NCBI RefSeq assembly: GCF_965225875.1
Contig: NZ_CBDDBS010000001.1
Span: 62,001 to 126,000, forward strand
Direction: 5' to 3'
DNA length: 64,000 nucleotides
DNA from: Haliscomenobacter sp965225875
GTDB lineage: Bacteria; Bacteroidota; Bacteroidia; Chitinophagales; Saprospiraceae
The notes under the pieces were generated by a model. The model was not told the origin of the DNA. It saw only the letters and a program-made list of their open reading frames with translations, and ran no database searches. The translations under genes were made by a program, and so were the position numbers. Numbering within the stretch: the first letter of the stretch is position 1; every line of letters begins with the position of its first letter. Below, in pieces: positions 9,680 through 17,695 of the stretch.

Positions 9680-9834
9680 GGAGGACATAAATTGCCACGT
9701 GCTTTAGCGCGTGGGTAGCAGGATTTTTTGAAAATGGGCTTTAGCCCTCACTTAAAAATTTAGGTTAGGATTAAAGTGCATCAAAAAGACAATCTCCTTC
9801 CACGCACTAAAGCACGTGGCAAGTCAGGTCCTCC
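9680..9834. repeat. REP-like inverted repeat with CCACGTGCTTTAGCGCGTGG core
   Basis: Arms 9680-9714 and 9800-9834 pair over GGAGGAC ... TTGCCACGTGCTTTAGYGCG with few mismatches, around about 85 bases. A shorter, perfect version of the same core lies at 15688-15731. Together with the remnant it fills the 351-base gap 9522-9872, which holds no other recognisable feature. Confidence 0.8.
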
Positions 9835-9872
9835 GCTTCTGAAATACAAAAATGTTTAGGTATGCCGATAGA

Positions 9873-10514
9873 CTATTGCTTCTGCAAAATCACCTTCTCT
9901 ACCCAGCCCTTGCTGCTGCGCAAAAAATAAGTCCCTGCTGGCCAGGCACTCAAGTCGATTGAAGCATTGAGTTGATCGCTAAAGTTGAAACTTTGGAGTT
10001 TTTGACCGTTGAGGTTGTATAGGTCTATTTGGCCAAGAGGAGTTTCTTGTTGAAGAAAGATTTGATGTTGGGTAGGAATCGGATAGACACGCACATTAGG
10101 CTTAACGAACGATTCAACTAGTATGCTATCTAGTTTTACGACCTGTCTAGTGCAATAACACAAGCAACAACGACGATTTACGTAACTGTAAGCGACGATC
10201 GAAACTTCAGGTAAATCATACTCTACCGGAAATAGCAGCTCAGTACTATTCTCCTTTACATCTGGTTGAATTTTAATCTGTCTTCGTTCAAAACCCAAAT
10301 ACGACATTTCCAGCACGTCCATACCTGGAACCACACTAAGTGAAAATCTGCCGTTTTCATCTGTAATGGTGCCTTCTACTGTTTGTTGTCGCCAAACGCT
10401 CACCCCCGTCAAAGGCCGATTCTGCTCATCCGTAATCTGCCAGTTCAAAGTAACTTGTCCAGCAAGAGTAATTCCCCACAGGGAAATAAGCCCTAAAAAG
10501 TACATTTTTTTCAT
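9873..10514 (-). CDS. T9SS type A sorting-domain protein with carboxypeptidase-regulatory-like domain
   Basis: 213 residues. Signal peptide (MKKMYFLGLISLWGITLAGQ), then one Ig-like carboxypeptidase-regulatory domain (about 22-105; NRPLTGVSVWRQQTVEGTIT, then DENGRFSL). A short cysteine cluster follows (RRCCLCYC). Residues 137-213 form a Por-secretion-type C-terminal domain (VYPIPTQHQIFL ... IDLYNLNGQKL ... WPAGTYFLRS ... KVILQKQ). Such domains route proteins through the type IX secretion system to the cell surface. The functional part is tiny, so it may be a surface adhesin-like or structural module. It is divergent from the sigma-factor gene, with a 13-bp palindrome between them. Confidence 0.85.
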   Translation of the reverse strand: MKKMYFLGLISLWGITLAGQVTLNWQITDEQNRPLTGVSVWRQQTVEGTITDENGRFSLSVVPGMDVLEMSYLGFERRQIKIQPDVKENSTELLFPVEYDLPEVSIVAYSYVNRRCCLCYCTRQVVKLDSILVESFVKPNVRVYPIPTQHQIFLQQETPLGQIDLYNLNGQKLQSFNFSDQLNASIDLSAWPAGTYFLRSSKGWVEKVILQKQ

Positions 10515-10564
10515 GATCCTGAGTTTTTACTCACGATGCTATCAACAGTATAATTGCATAAGTG

Positions 10565-10592
10565 AAGTAATTTTTTTCAAAAAAAATTACTT
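10565..10592. promoter_or_regulatory. AT-rich palindrome in a divergent intergenic region
   Basis: AAGTAATTTTTTT (10565-10577) and its exact complement (10580-10592) form a 13-bp palindrome between the T9SS gene and the sigma-factor gene. It is well placed to be an operator or an UP-type element for either promoter. Confidence 0.45.
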
Positions 10593-10647
10593 GCACCCGG
10601 TGATATTTCCCCCCTAACTTGCACTTACTTATAAACACGCAATAATC

Positions 10648-11187
10648 ATGGTAGCAGCACCAGCAAAAATAAAGAGCGATTCCACCATCGAAACCCTGTA
10701 CGAAACGGCCTTCCCTGGAGTAGCCCGTTTTGTACAAAAAATGGGTGGTGACTTGGAGGACGCCAAAGACATCTTTCACGATGCCCTGATCATCTTCCAG
10801 GAGCGCCAAAATCAGCCTGGTTTCCACATCCAACAAAGCCCCACTGCGTATTTGCTGGGTGTGGCCAAACACTTGTGGTTGCGCAAACACCACCGTCAAC
10901 GCAAGCTAGTGCCACTAACTGAGGCTGAAAAAGAAATCAGTCTACCCGAGGATTTTTTCCCCAACCTGCATACCCAGCACCTACTCCAGTTTTTGGAAAA
11001 CGCTGGCCAAAAATGCCTCGCCCTGCTCCGCGCTTTTTATTACCAAAAAACACCAGTCAAACAACTGGCCCAAACCCTCGGCTACGCCACCGAACATTCC
11101 GTAAGCGTCCAGAAGTACAAATGCCTCGAAAAGGTTCGCCTCAGCATTCAGCAAAAATCCCTGCGTTATGAAGACTTCCATGAGTGA
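10648..11187 (+). CDS. ECF-type RNA polymerase sigma factor (sigma-70 family)
   Basis: 179 residues from ATG 10648. The region-2 part is about residues 10-75 (ETLYETAFPGVARFVQKMGG, then DLEDAKDIFHDAL), matching the -10 recognition helix layout of ECF factors. Region 4 is about 110-170 (LRAFYYQKTPVKQLAQTLGY, then SVQKYKCLEKVR), a helix-turn-helix. No region 1.1 or 3 is present. It overlaps the next gene by 8 bases (ATGAGTGA), so the two are translated together. A divergent T9SS cargo gene lies upstream. The target regulon cannot be read from the sequence. Confidence 0.85.
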   Translation: MVAAPAKIKSDSTIETLYETAFPGVARFVQKMGGDLEDAKDIFHDALIIFQERQNQPGFHIQQSPTAYLLGVAKHLWLRKHHRQRKLVPLTEAEKEISLPEDFFPNLHTQHLLQFLENAGQKCLALLRAFYYQKTPVKQLAQTLGYATEHSVSVQKYKCLEKVRLSIQQKSLRYEDFHE

Positions 11188-11440
11188 AACCATCCTGATC
11201 GAACGCTACCTCTGGGGAGAGCTTTTGCCGCTGGAAAAACAAACCTTCAAAGCGCGTTTGTTGCAAAGCCCCCGCCTACGGCTCAGGGTATATTTTCAAA
11301 AAAAAGCACACCTTTTGGTCAAACTGTACCACCGCAAAAAACTGAAGGCAGAACTGGAACTGCTGTACGAGGAATTGTTCAATAACCCGGAGAAAAGCCA
11401 GTTTCGGGAAGATATTCACCACATTTTTGATAAGGGTTGA
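11180..11440 (+). CDS. Small basic protein, putative partner of the sigma factor
   Basis: 86 residues from the ATG at 11180; the ATG at 11168 would add four residues. It overlaps the sigma-factor stop, which implies coupled translation. The sequence is helix-rich and basic (LLVKLYHRKKLKAELELLYEEL) and starts with an anti-sigma-like ETILIERYLWGELLPLEKQ segment, as seen at the N-terminus of many Bacteroidota proteins encoded after ECF sigma factors. It has no membrane segment and no zinc-binding Cys/His motif. I do not recognise a named family; an anti-sigma or cofactor role is inferred from position only. Confidence 0.65.
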   Translation: MSETILIERYLWGELLPLEKQTFKARLLQSPRLRLRVYFQKKAHLLVKLYHRKKLKAELELLYEELFNNPEKSQFREDIHHIFDKG

Positions 11441-11538
11441 GGAGTTGAGAAGTTGAGGCTACCGCAGCGCTTTTGACGAAGACCTTGTCTAAGTCGCTGC
11501 GGTAGCCTCAACTCATCAACTCCTCAACTTCTCAACTC
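11441..11538. repeat. Composite inverted repeat, GTTGAGAAGTTGAG family (copy 1)
   Basis: A perfect 19-bp inner stem (AGTTGAGGCTACCGCAGCG, 11451-11469, with 11495-11513) is flanked by imperfectly paired runs of GTTGAG/CTCAAC words. It begins directly after the stop codon of the sigma-partner gene and ends just before clpP. Copies 2 and 3 are at 44899-44994 and 55641-55743. Confidence 0.85.
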
Positions 11539-11545
11539 CAAACCT

Positions 11546-12214
11546 ATGGTTCAAGCAAGTCTTGTCCCCATGGTCATTGACAATGACGGTGGCGGAGAGC
11601 GAGCGTATGACATTTACAGTCTGCTGCTCAAGGAACGTATTGTCTTTTTAGCGGGCGAAATCAACGACACGATGGCCAATATCGTAGTTGCGCAACTGCT
11701 CTACCTCAGCAGCCGCGACCCCAAACAGCAGATCAACCTGTACATTCAAAGTCCAGGCGGGATTGTGTATTCGGGGATGGCCATTTACGATACCATCCGC
11801 ATGATTGGCACACCAGTGTCTACGGTTGCAGTGGGATTTACGGGCAGTATGGCCACCTTTTTGCTCAGTGCAGGCACCCCGGGCAAACGGTATGCGCTAG
11901 CACATGCTACCATCCACAACCACCCTACCAGTGGCGGCTCACGCGGCTATACCGAGGATGTGCGTATTGCTACCCGTGAACAGGATCGCATCCAGGCGCA
12001 GATTTTTCACCTCCTGGGCAAACATTGCGGGCGCAGTGGCCAAGAAGTAGAGGAGTTTTTCCTCCGCGACAAATACCTGAATGCCCAGGAGGCTAAGGAC
12101 TTTGGCATCGTGGATGAAATTTTGGGGGATGTAGGAGATTTGGTGGTATTGAACCCTACGTTGCCGGAGGTGAATTTGTTGTCGGCTTTGGCGCTTAGGG
12201 CTGGGGGGAGTTGA
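11546..12214 (+). CDS. clpP: ATP-dependent Clp protease proteolytic subunit
   Basis: 222 residues from ATG 11546. ClpP is the serine-protease barrel that degrades proteins unfolded by ClpX or ClpA/C. The catalytic triad is visible: Ser101 in GFTGSMATFLLSAG, His124 in TIHNHP and Asp175 in RDKYLNAQEA. The family motifs YIQSPGG and FGIVDEI are present. The usual neighbours (tig, clpX) are absent, and there is a ~20-residue C-terminal extension after the handle region. It may therefore be a second, accessory ClpP rather than the housekeeping copy. It is bounded on both sides by large inverted repeats. Confidence 0.92.
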   Translation: MVQASLVPMVIDNDGGGERAYDIYSLLLKERIVFLAGEINDTMANIVVAQLLYLSSRDPKQQINLYIQSPGGIVYSGMAIYDTIRMIGTPVSTVAVGFTGSMATFLLSAGTPGKRYALAHATIHNHPTSGGSRGYTEDVRIATREQDRIQAQIFHLLGKHCGRSGQEVEEFFLRDKYLNAQEAKDFGIVDEILGDVGDLVVLNPTLPEVNLLSALALRAGGS

Positions 12215-12299
12215 TAACTCACATTACACAGCCTATGTATCAAATACCTCGATTTTGGAAAGCCAACTATTTTTCTGATTTGGCTGCGCCAAATATTTT

Positions 12300-12525
12300 T
12301 TAACCGCAGAGTTTCGTAGAGTACCCGCAGAGTTTCTCGGAGTTTTTAAGTTAGGCCATCTGCGATGGCAAAGAGTGCTCAGATGCCGCATTGAGCAGCA
12401 ACTGGTACGAAAAAATTAAATTTCAATAGTGCCGAACACTCGCCACCGCAGGTGGCAAACTCCTTATAACTAAAAGAAACTCCGTGAAACTCTGCGGGTA
12501 CTCTGCGAAACTCTGCGGTTAAAAA
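12300..12525. repeat. Large inverted repeat (ACCGCAGAGTTTC family) filling the gap after clpP
   Basis: Arms of about 50 bases (12300-12347 and 12474-12525) pair with only a few mismatches. They consist of repeated CGCAGAG/CTCTGCG words (TTAACCGCAGAGTTTCG..., ACCCGCAGAGTTTC...). The ~126-base interior holds no ORF of note. The 447-base gap 12215-12661 otherwise contains only the promoter of the next gene. Confidence 0.85.
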
Positions 12526-12610
12526 CTGCGTAATGTGAGCAAATACTATCGAGTCCATTCAGTTTCCAACACGCTAAATAAACGGACTTGGCTTTGTTTG
12601 ACCTTTTTTA

Positions 12611-12618
12611 TATCTTCA
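12611..12618 (+). promoter_or_regulatory. Probable -7 box of the cytochrome gene
   Basis: TATCTTCA (near match to TAnnTTTG) lies 20 bases after a TTG at 12588-12590, which is the spacing expected for a Bacteroidota -33/-7 promoter. It is 43 bases before the ATG at 12662. Confidence 0.45.
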
Positions 12619-12661
12619 TTGCAACGAAATATAGCTTTGAAGTTTCAATCAAGCCCACGCC

Positions 12662-15619
12662 ATGCAACACCACACCTACATTGCAAGTCCATTTTTTTCT
12701 TACGCTTACACAGCCTTTTTATTCCTGGCCCTGAGCGGATTTGCCTGCCAAAAAACCAGCACCCCCGAAGGTTTCCAAATCGAACCCGGCTTCAAACTCG
12801 AACGAGTAGCCGCCGAACCCTTGATCAAAGACCCCGTCGACCTGGAATTCAATGAACGCGGCGAAGCCATGGTGCTCGAAATGCCCGGCTACCCTTTCGA
12901 AGACCGCCAAAGTCGCTTGCTCGTGCTTCAGGATAAAAACAAAGACGGCACTTACGATGACTCCAGCGTTTTCGCCGAAGGCCTACAACTCGCCAACTCC
13001 TTTTTGCCCTACAAAAAAGGTGTGCTGGTGGCCGCCCCACCCTATCTCCTCTTCTTGCACGACGAGGACAAAAATAATGTAGCCGATAAGGTCGATACCC
13101 TTATGGGCGGCTTTTCCACGGGCAACTTACAGCACAACTACAATGGCCTCACTTACGGCCTGGACAACTGGATTTATGCAGCCAACGGTGGCAACGATGG
13201 CAAACCCTACTGGTGGGGTGATTCCAGCAGTGTCATGGATTTGCGTGGTCAGGATTTCCGTTTCAATCTGGAGACCCGTACCATGGAACGCCTCGGCGAG
13301 TCCTCCGGTGGATTTGGCCTGGCCATGGACGAATACGGGCGTATGTACGAAACCTACAACCTGACGCATATTTCCACCCTGGTTTTCCCGGCTCGCTACT
13401 TCAAGGGCAAAGATCATTTGGAAAAAAGTACCCTTGAAAATGCCTCCAATCACGAGGAAAGTGGTCTGGCCCGCATCTACCCTATCGGCGAGCAGGAATC
13501 ACGAGTAAACCACCCGGAGCAATCGGGGTATTTTTCGGGCTCTTGCGGCATCACCTACTACGGCGGCGGCGCTTTTGGCGAGGAATACGACCACACAGTT
13601 TGGGTTGCTGATGTGGTGCTCAACCTGGTTCATGTAGACAAAATCAAAGCCAATGGTGCCTCCTTCAGCGCCCAGCGCCAACTCGACAAGCGGGACTTAT
13701 TGGCCAGCAGTGACCGCGCCTTTCGCCCCGTCAACATGAACGTTGGCCCCGATGGCTCCATGTACCTGGTCGACATGTACCGCAAAGTGATCGAGCACCC
13801 CGAATGGATTCCCGATGACATCGAAAAAACCCTCGACCTGGAGGCAGGCAAAGATCAGGGCCGGATTTATCGGATCAGCAAAGGCAATGAAAGAGCCTAT
13901 GATGTAGCCCAATTTAAAACGGAAATTGGCCTGGTTCAGGCGCTAGCACACCCCAATCAATGGGTGCGCAAAACAGCCCATCGTTTGTTGATGGAGCAAA
14001 AATTGGGGCAAACCAGTTTACATGGTTTAAAAGGATTGCTCAAAGACAAAAACCCTTTGGCTAAAGTACACGCGTTGAACATCCTGGCCGCTCAGGGTGA
14101 ATTAACAGGCAAAGAACTGGCCGCGGCATTGGCGGATCAGGAGGCGGCCATCCGCGAAACTGCACTACAATTAGCAGAAAGCGAACTGGAAAATGATCCA
14201 AACCTGCTCCAAACCTGCATCCAACTCTTGAATGACCCGGATCAACGAGTGCGCATGCAAGCTGCGCTGAGCCTGAGTACTCTGGATGATACCAGTGCAG
14301 CCTACCAAAAGCAGCGCACAGCCATTCTCAAAGGGCTGAACGCCGCTGCCCAAAAAAGTGTGGATACCTGGAACACTTGTGCCATTGCCCTGGCTGCGCA
14401 AGGATCGGCGGGGGATTTGTTTGCGAGTCTGCTACAATCCAATCAGCCTGCAAACAGCGAATTATTGGCAGTGTTGGCACAAAGCGCTGGGCAATCCACC
14501 CAGGGTTTGCAAAGTGTTTTGCAACAACTGGCTGCGCCAAAAACAAGCAATGCAACTCGACAAAGCATCGTGCAACAACTCAGTCAGGAAGTTCCAAAAC
14601 TCAGCGGAACAGCCACCCTGGAACCCGCCCTCAAAGCGCTGGAACAATCCCGAGACCTCGGCTTGATTTCCGCTTCAGCGGCCCTGCGGCAACGCTTAAA
14701 CTTGCCGCCCTCCGCCGAGTTTTTGAGCCTCAGCCGCAGCGCTTTGCAAAAGGTAAACGACGTCAGCCTTCCCGATTCCACCCGGGTGCAGCAACTTGCC
14801 CTGCTGACCTTGCTGCCCTATGCCCAAAAATCCAAAGTGCTGTTTGCCTGCCTACCCAACAGCCAGCCCATCCAGCTCCAGGAAGAAGCCCTGCGCCAAT
14901 TGGCCAACTACGCCGAGCCCGAAATCGGCCGACGCCTGGTCCAACTCTGGGCAGAACTGGGCCCACACATCCGCAAGTACGCAGGTGACCTGCTGCTGGA
15001 TCGCGAAATCCACCACGATGCCCTACTCACTGGTCTGGAAAAAGGCCAGATCAACATTGGCGAGATGAACTTCGACCTCGAACGCCGCCGCACCTTGCTC
15101 TGGTGGACCGATAACGAAAATACCAAACGCCGCGCTGAAAAACTCTTCAGCGACGCCGCCGTGGTAACCCGGCAAGCGGCCATCGATAAAATGAAACCTG
15201 CTCTCACACTCAAAGGCACTGCGGCAAAGGGGAAAACGGTATTTGAAACCCATTGCGCCACTTGCCACCGCTACGGCAATACGGGCGTGGAAGTTGGCCC
15301 GGTGCTGACCGAAATATCCCGCAAAAGTAAAGCCACCCTCCTGCACGACATCCTCGACCCCAATGCTGCAGCCGACCCCAAATACATCAGCCACCGCCTC
15401 GAAAGCAAGGATGGGCTCAGCCACCTGGGCATTGTGGCCGCCGAAACGGATCAGAACGTGACCTTGTTAAAAATGGGGGGCGAGAAGGTGACTTTGGCTA
15501 AGAAGGAGCTGAAGTCGTTTCGGTCGATGGGGACTTCGTTGATGATGGAGGGGTTGGAGAATGCGATAACTGCGCAAGAGATGGGGGATTTGTTGGCGTT
15601 TTTGCAGGGGGGAGAGTGA
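12662..15619 (+). CDS. PVC-type heme-binding lipoprotein: dehydrogenase-like propeller, HEAT repeats, cytochrome c
   Basis: 985 residues. It has a lipoprotein signal peptide (LFLALSGFAC, Cys29), then a soluble-glucose-dehydrogenase-like beta-propeller (about 40-410; NYNGLTYGLDNWIYAANGG, DEYGRMYETYN, VGPDGSMYLVDMYRKVIEHP). A HEAT-repeat region follows (about 420-830; VRKTAHRLL, VHALNILAAQGEL, RMQAALSLSTL). The C-terminus is a cytochrome c domain with one heme site CATCH (C865, C868, H869). This order matches the membrane-bound-dehydrogenase/heme-binding family abundant in Planctomycetes and found in Bacteroidota. It probably oxidises a sugar or polyol at the periplasmic face and passes electrons to its heme. 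The substrate is unknown and no operon partner is visible. Confidence 0.88.
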   Translation: MQHHTYIASPFFSYAYTAFLFLALSGFACQKTSTPEGFQIEPGFKLERVAAEPLIKDPVDLEFNERGEAMVLEMPGYPFEDRQSRLLVLQDKNKDGTYDDSSVFAEGLQLANSFLPYKKGVLVAAPPYLLFLHDEDKNNVADKVDTLMGGFSTGNLQHNYNGLTYGLDNWIYAANGGNDGKPYWWGDSSSVMDLRGQDFRFNLETRTMERLGESSGGFGLAMDEYGRMYETYNLTHISTLVFPARYFKGKDHLEKSTLENASNHEESGLARIYPIGEQESRVNHPEQSGYFSGSCGITYYGGGAFGEEYDHTVWVADVVLNLVHVDKIKANGASFSAQRQLDKRDLLASSDRAFRPVNMNVGPDGSMYLVDMYRKVIEHPEWIPDDIEKTLDLEAGKDQGRIYRISKGNERAYDVAQFKTEIGLVQALAHPNQWVRKTAHRLLMEQKLGQTSLHGLKGLLKDKNPLAKVHALNILAAQGELTGKELAAALADQEAAIRETALQLAESELENDPNLLQTCIQLLNDPDQRVRMQAALSLSTLDDTSAAYQKQRTAILKGLNAAAQKSVDTWNTCAIALAAQGSAGDLFASLLQSNQPANSELLAVLAQSAGQSTQGLQSVLQQLAAPKTSNATRQSIVQQLSQEVPKLSGTATLEPALKALEQSRDLGLISASAALRQRLNLPPSAEFLSLSRSALQKVNDVSLPDSTRVQQLALLTLLPYAQKSKVLFACLPNSQPIQLQEEALRQLANYAEPEIGRRLVQLWAELGPHIRKYAGDLLLDREIHHDALLTGLEKGQINIGEMNFDLERRRTLLWWTDNENTKRRAEKLFSDAAVVTRQAAIDKMKPALTLKGTAAKGKTVFETHCATCHRYGNTGVEVGPVLTEISRKSKATLLHDILDPNAAADPKYISHRLESKDGLSHLGIVAAETDQNVTLLKMGGEKVTLAKKELKSFRSMGTSLMMEGLENAITAQEMGDLLAFLQGGE

Positions 15620-15687
15620 GGCTGGGTTACTCAATACATATCGATATTTGGCCATACCCCAGCCATCTTTGTATTCCCAGAAGCAAC

Positions 15688-15731
15688 GGACATGAATTGC
15701 CACGCGCTAAAGCACGTGGCAATTCATGTCC
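15688..15731. repeat. Perfect REP-like hairpin, CCACGCGCT core
   Basis: GGACATGAATTGCCACG (15688-15704) pairs perfectly with 15715-15731 around a short loop. Its inner part is the same CCACGYGCTWAAGCRCGTGG core found in the larger element at 9680-9834. It sits between the convergent cytochrome and U32 genes, where it could terminate both. Confidence 0.85.
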
Positions 15732-15772
15732 TCCGAGCAAAAGGTACAGGAATGTAAAAATTCGCTCGAAAT

Positions 15773-15824
15773 TGGCTCATACTGGCTCAAAAATAGAAAT
15801 CACTGGCTCATACTGGCTCAAAAT
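15773..15824. repeat. Short direct repeat (TGGCTCATACTGGCTCAAAA)
   Basis: The 20-base word TGGCTCATACTGGCTCAAAA occurs twice with a start-to-start distance of about 30 bases, and is itself a doubled TGGCTCA. The second copy runs up to the stop codon of the U32 gene on the other strand. Confidence 0.6.
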
Positions 15825-17695
15825 CACTCCATCCCATCCTCCTCCAGCACCAATTCCGCATCCTTTTCCCAAATCTCCATTTCACAAGGCTTACAATTGA
15901 ACTTCAGCTTGTACTCTACTTCCCCATGTTTGAGAGTGAGTGGTTCGGCCACTTTGGCACCCATGGTTGCGCGTTGGTAGCGGGGACATTTGCCCAATTC
16001 GTACTTCACGCAGTATTTGGTCACCATCACCCGCGATTTGCCGGGGTCCCACTGCAATTCAAAAGCCTTTTCTATCTCGGTAACGCCGTGGCGGTGGTAA
16101 AATGCCCGGGCTAGTTTATTGGACACGTTGTAGGTAAAATCCAGTTGTTGCACCGGATAAGGGTGATCCGTTTTGACGATCTGATGTTCTTCCCGCTGGT
16201 AATCCCGGATGCGGATTTCCGCCAATTCCTCCAGAGCTGCGCGGCGAATTTCGTTCACCTTTGAGTTGGGCAAAAACCAGTTTTGCGAAAAATCCACTTC
16301 TATTTCATCGGCCATGAAGGGTGTATTCCCCGTTTTGGCGAGGTTCTTTTTGATGTTGTCGATCAGGCCATCGGCGTTTTTGGCGAGGTCTTTGGGGAGC
16401 TCAAAACTGGTGATGTTTTCGTGGCCGTCCTCGTCTACCACCCGCAGCGCGAAACCCGTTTCCGTTTCGCTGAACAACATTTTTACCCCAATTTTCCGCA
16501 CGGCGCTGTTTTCATTCTCCAGCATGCGGTTGAATTCGGCGTCGTGGTTGCGGTAGATTTCCGTGCCTACAGGCAGCGGCTTCAAGGTATTGGGCACCAC
16601 AATGTCGTTCACGATGATGTTGACCTGTACGCCATCGGCCACACCCTGCTCGTTGAGGAAGTAGAGGCCGTCCCCGTTGTTGAGCAACTCGTAGTTTTCG
16701 ATCAGGTAGCCATTTGCTTTTTGTTCCAACAGCTTACCGATGTACTGCCCTTTGGATTTGGGGCTTTCCCAGGAGCCGATTTTACTGTGGCGCTGGTTGA
16801 CAAAATAATCGGTGTAACCCCGGTTGAAACTGCGGTCCAGGCCGGGTTCAAAATTGTAAAAAGTGCGGCCCGAAGAGGCTTTTTGGTATTGATCGGGATG
16901 CGCTTCCAGAAAGGCATCCAGTCTTTGGCGCAGGTAGGAGGTGTTGTTTTTGACGTAAACGATGTCTTTCAAACGGCCTTCAATTTTGAAAGAAGAAATG
17001 CCCGCCTGAATCAGATTGGGCAGTTCATCACTCAAGTCCAAATCCTTGATGGACAAGAGGTGGCTGCTTTCGATGAGGGTATTGCCATTGCCGTCGATCA
17101 GCTGGTAAGGCAGGCGGCAGTTTTGGGCGCAGGAGCCCCGGTTGGCCGAACGTTCGCCGTTGGCAATGCTCATGTAGCAGTTGCCGCTAAAGGATACGCA
17201 AAGTGCACCAGTCACAAAAAACTCCAGTTCTACATCCGAGGCTGCGTGGATTTCGCGGATTTGGTCCAGGTTCAACTCCCGGGCCAGCACTACCCTTTTG
17301 ATGCCCGCATCAGCCAGGAATTTCACGTGGCCGGCGTCCCGGTTGTTGGCCTGGGTGCTGGCGTGAATGGCGATGGGTGGCAGTTCCATTTCGAGGATGC
17401 CCATGTCCTGTACGATGATGGCATCCACGCCGATGTGGTACAATTCCCAGATGAGTTGGCGGCAAGGCTCCAGCTCGTTTTCGTACAAAATGGTATTGAG
17501 GGTCACCAGCACCTTTGCTTTGAACAAATGTGCGTACTTGACCATTTCGGCGATGTCCTCCAGGGAGTTGGTGGCATTGGTACGGGCACCAAACAGGGGT
17601 GCACCAATGTACACGGCATCTGCGCCCGCATTGACGGCGGCCATGCCCTGATATAGATTTTTGGCCGGAGCCAGGATTTCGATCTTTCTGCTCAT
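15824..17695 (-). CDS. U32 family protein, RlhA (YdcP)-like rRNA hydroxylation factor
   Basis: 623 residues. The N-terminus EILAPAKNLYQGMAAVNAGA followed by DAVYIGAP is the TIM-barrel start of U32 proteins. The family cysteine signature is present (GALCVSFSGNCYMS ... SANRGSCAQNCRLPY), and more cysteines lie near the C-terminus (YCVKYELGKCP; NCKPCE). U32 proteins were named peptidases, but E. coli relatives bind iron-sulfur clusters and support RNA or ubiquinone hydroxylation. Length and the C-terminal half fit the long RlhA type, which is needed for hydroxylation of C2501 in 23S rRNA. The specific RlhA assignment is inferred from length and layout. A long ORF on the opposite strand is a shadow. 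Confidence 0.85.
   Translation of the reverse strand: MSRKIEILAPAKNLYQGMAAVNAGADAVYIGAPLFGARTNATNSLEDIAEMVKYAHLFKAKVLVTLNTILYENELEPCRQLIWELYHIGVDAIIVQDMGILEMELPPIAIHASTQANNRDAGHVKFLADAGIKRVVLARELNLDQIREIHAASDVELEFFVTGALCVSFSGNCYMSIANGERSANRGSCAQNCRLPYQLIDGNGNTLIESSHLLSIKDLDLSDELPNLIQAGISSFKIEGRLKDIVYVKNNTSYLRQRLDAFLEAHPDQYQKASSGRTFYNFEPGLDRSFNRGYTDYFVNQRHSKIGSWESPKSKGQYIGKLLEQKANGYLIENYELLNNGDGLYFLNEQGVADGVQVNIIVNDIVVPNTLKPLPVGTEIYRNHDAEFNRMLENENSAVRKIGVKMLFSETETGFALRVVDEDGHENITSFELPKDLAKNADGLIDNIKKNLAKTGNTPFMADEIEVDFSQNWFLPNSKVNEIRRAALEELAEIRIRDYQREEHQIVKTDHPYPVQQLDFTYNVSNKLARAFYHRHGVTEIEKAFELQWDPGKSRVMVTKYCVKYELGKCPRYQRATMGAKVAEPLTLKHGEVEYKLKFNCKPCEMEIWEKDAELVLEEDGME

Noticed and set aside
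12535..12855. 106-codon + strand ORF
   Set aside because: It overlaps the promoter and the lipoprotein signal of the cytochrome gene in another frame and becomes Arg/Pro/Thr-rich, typical of a shadow.
16283..17656. 457-codon open frame on the + strand
   Set aside because: It lies entirely antisense to the U32 gene, whose family motifs are unmistakable; the frame is open only because of the U32 codon pattern.
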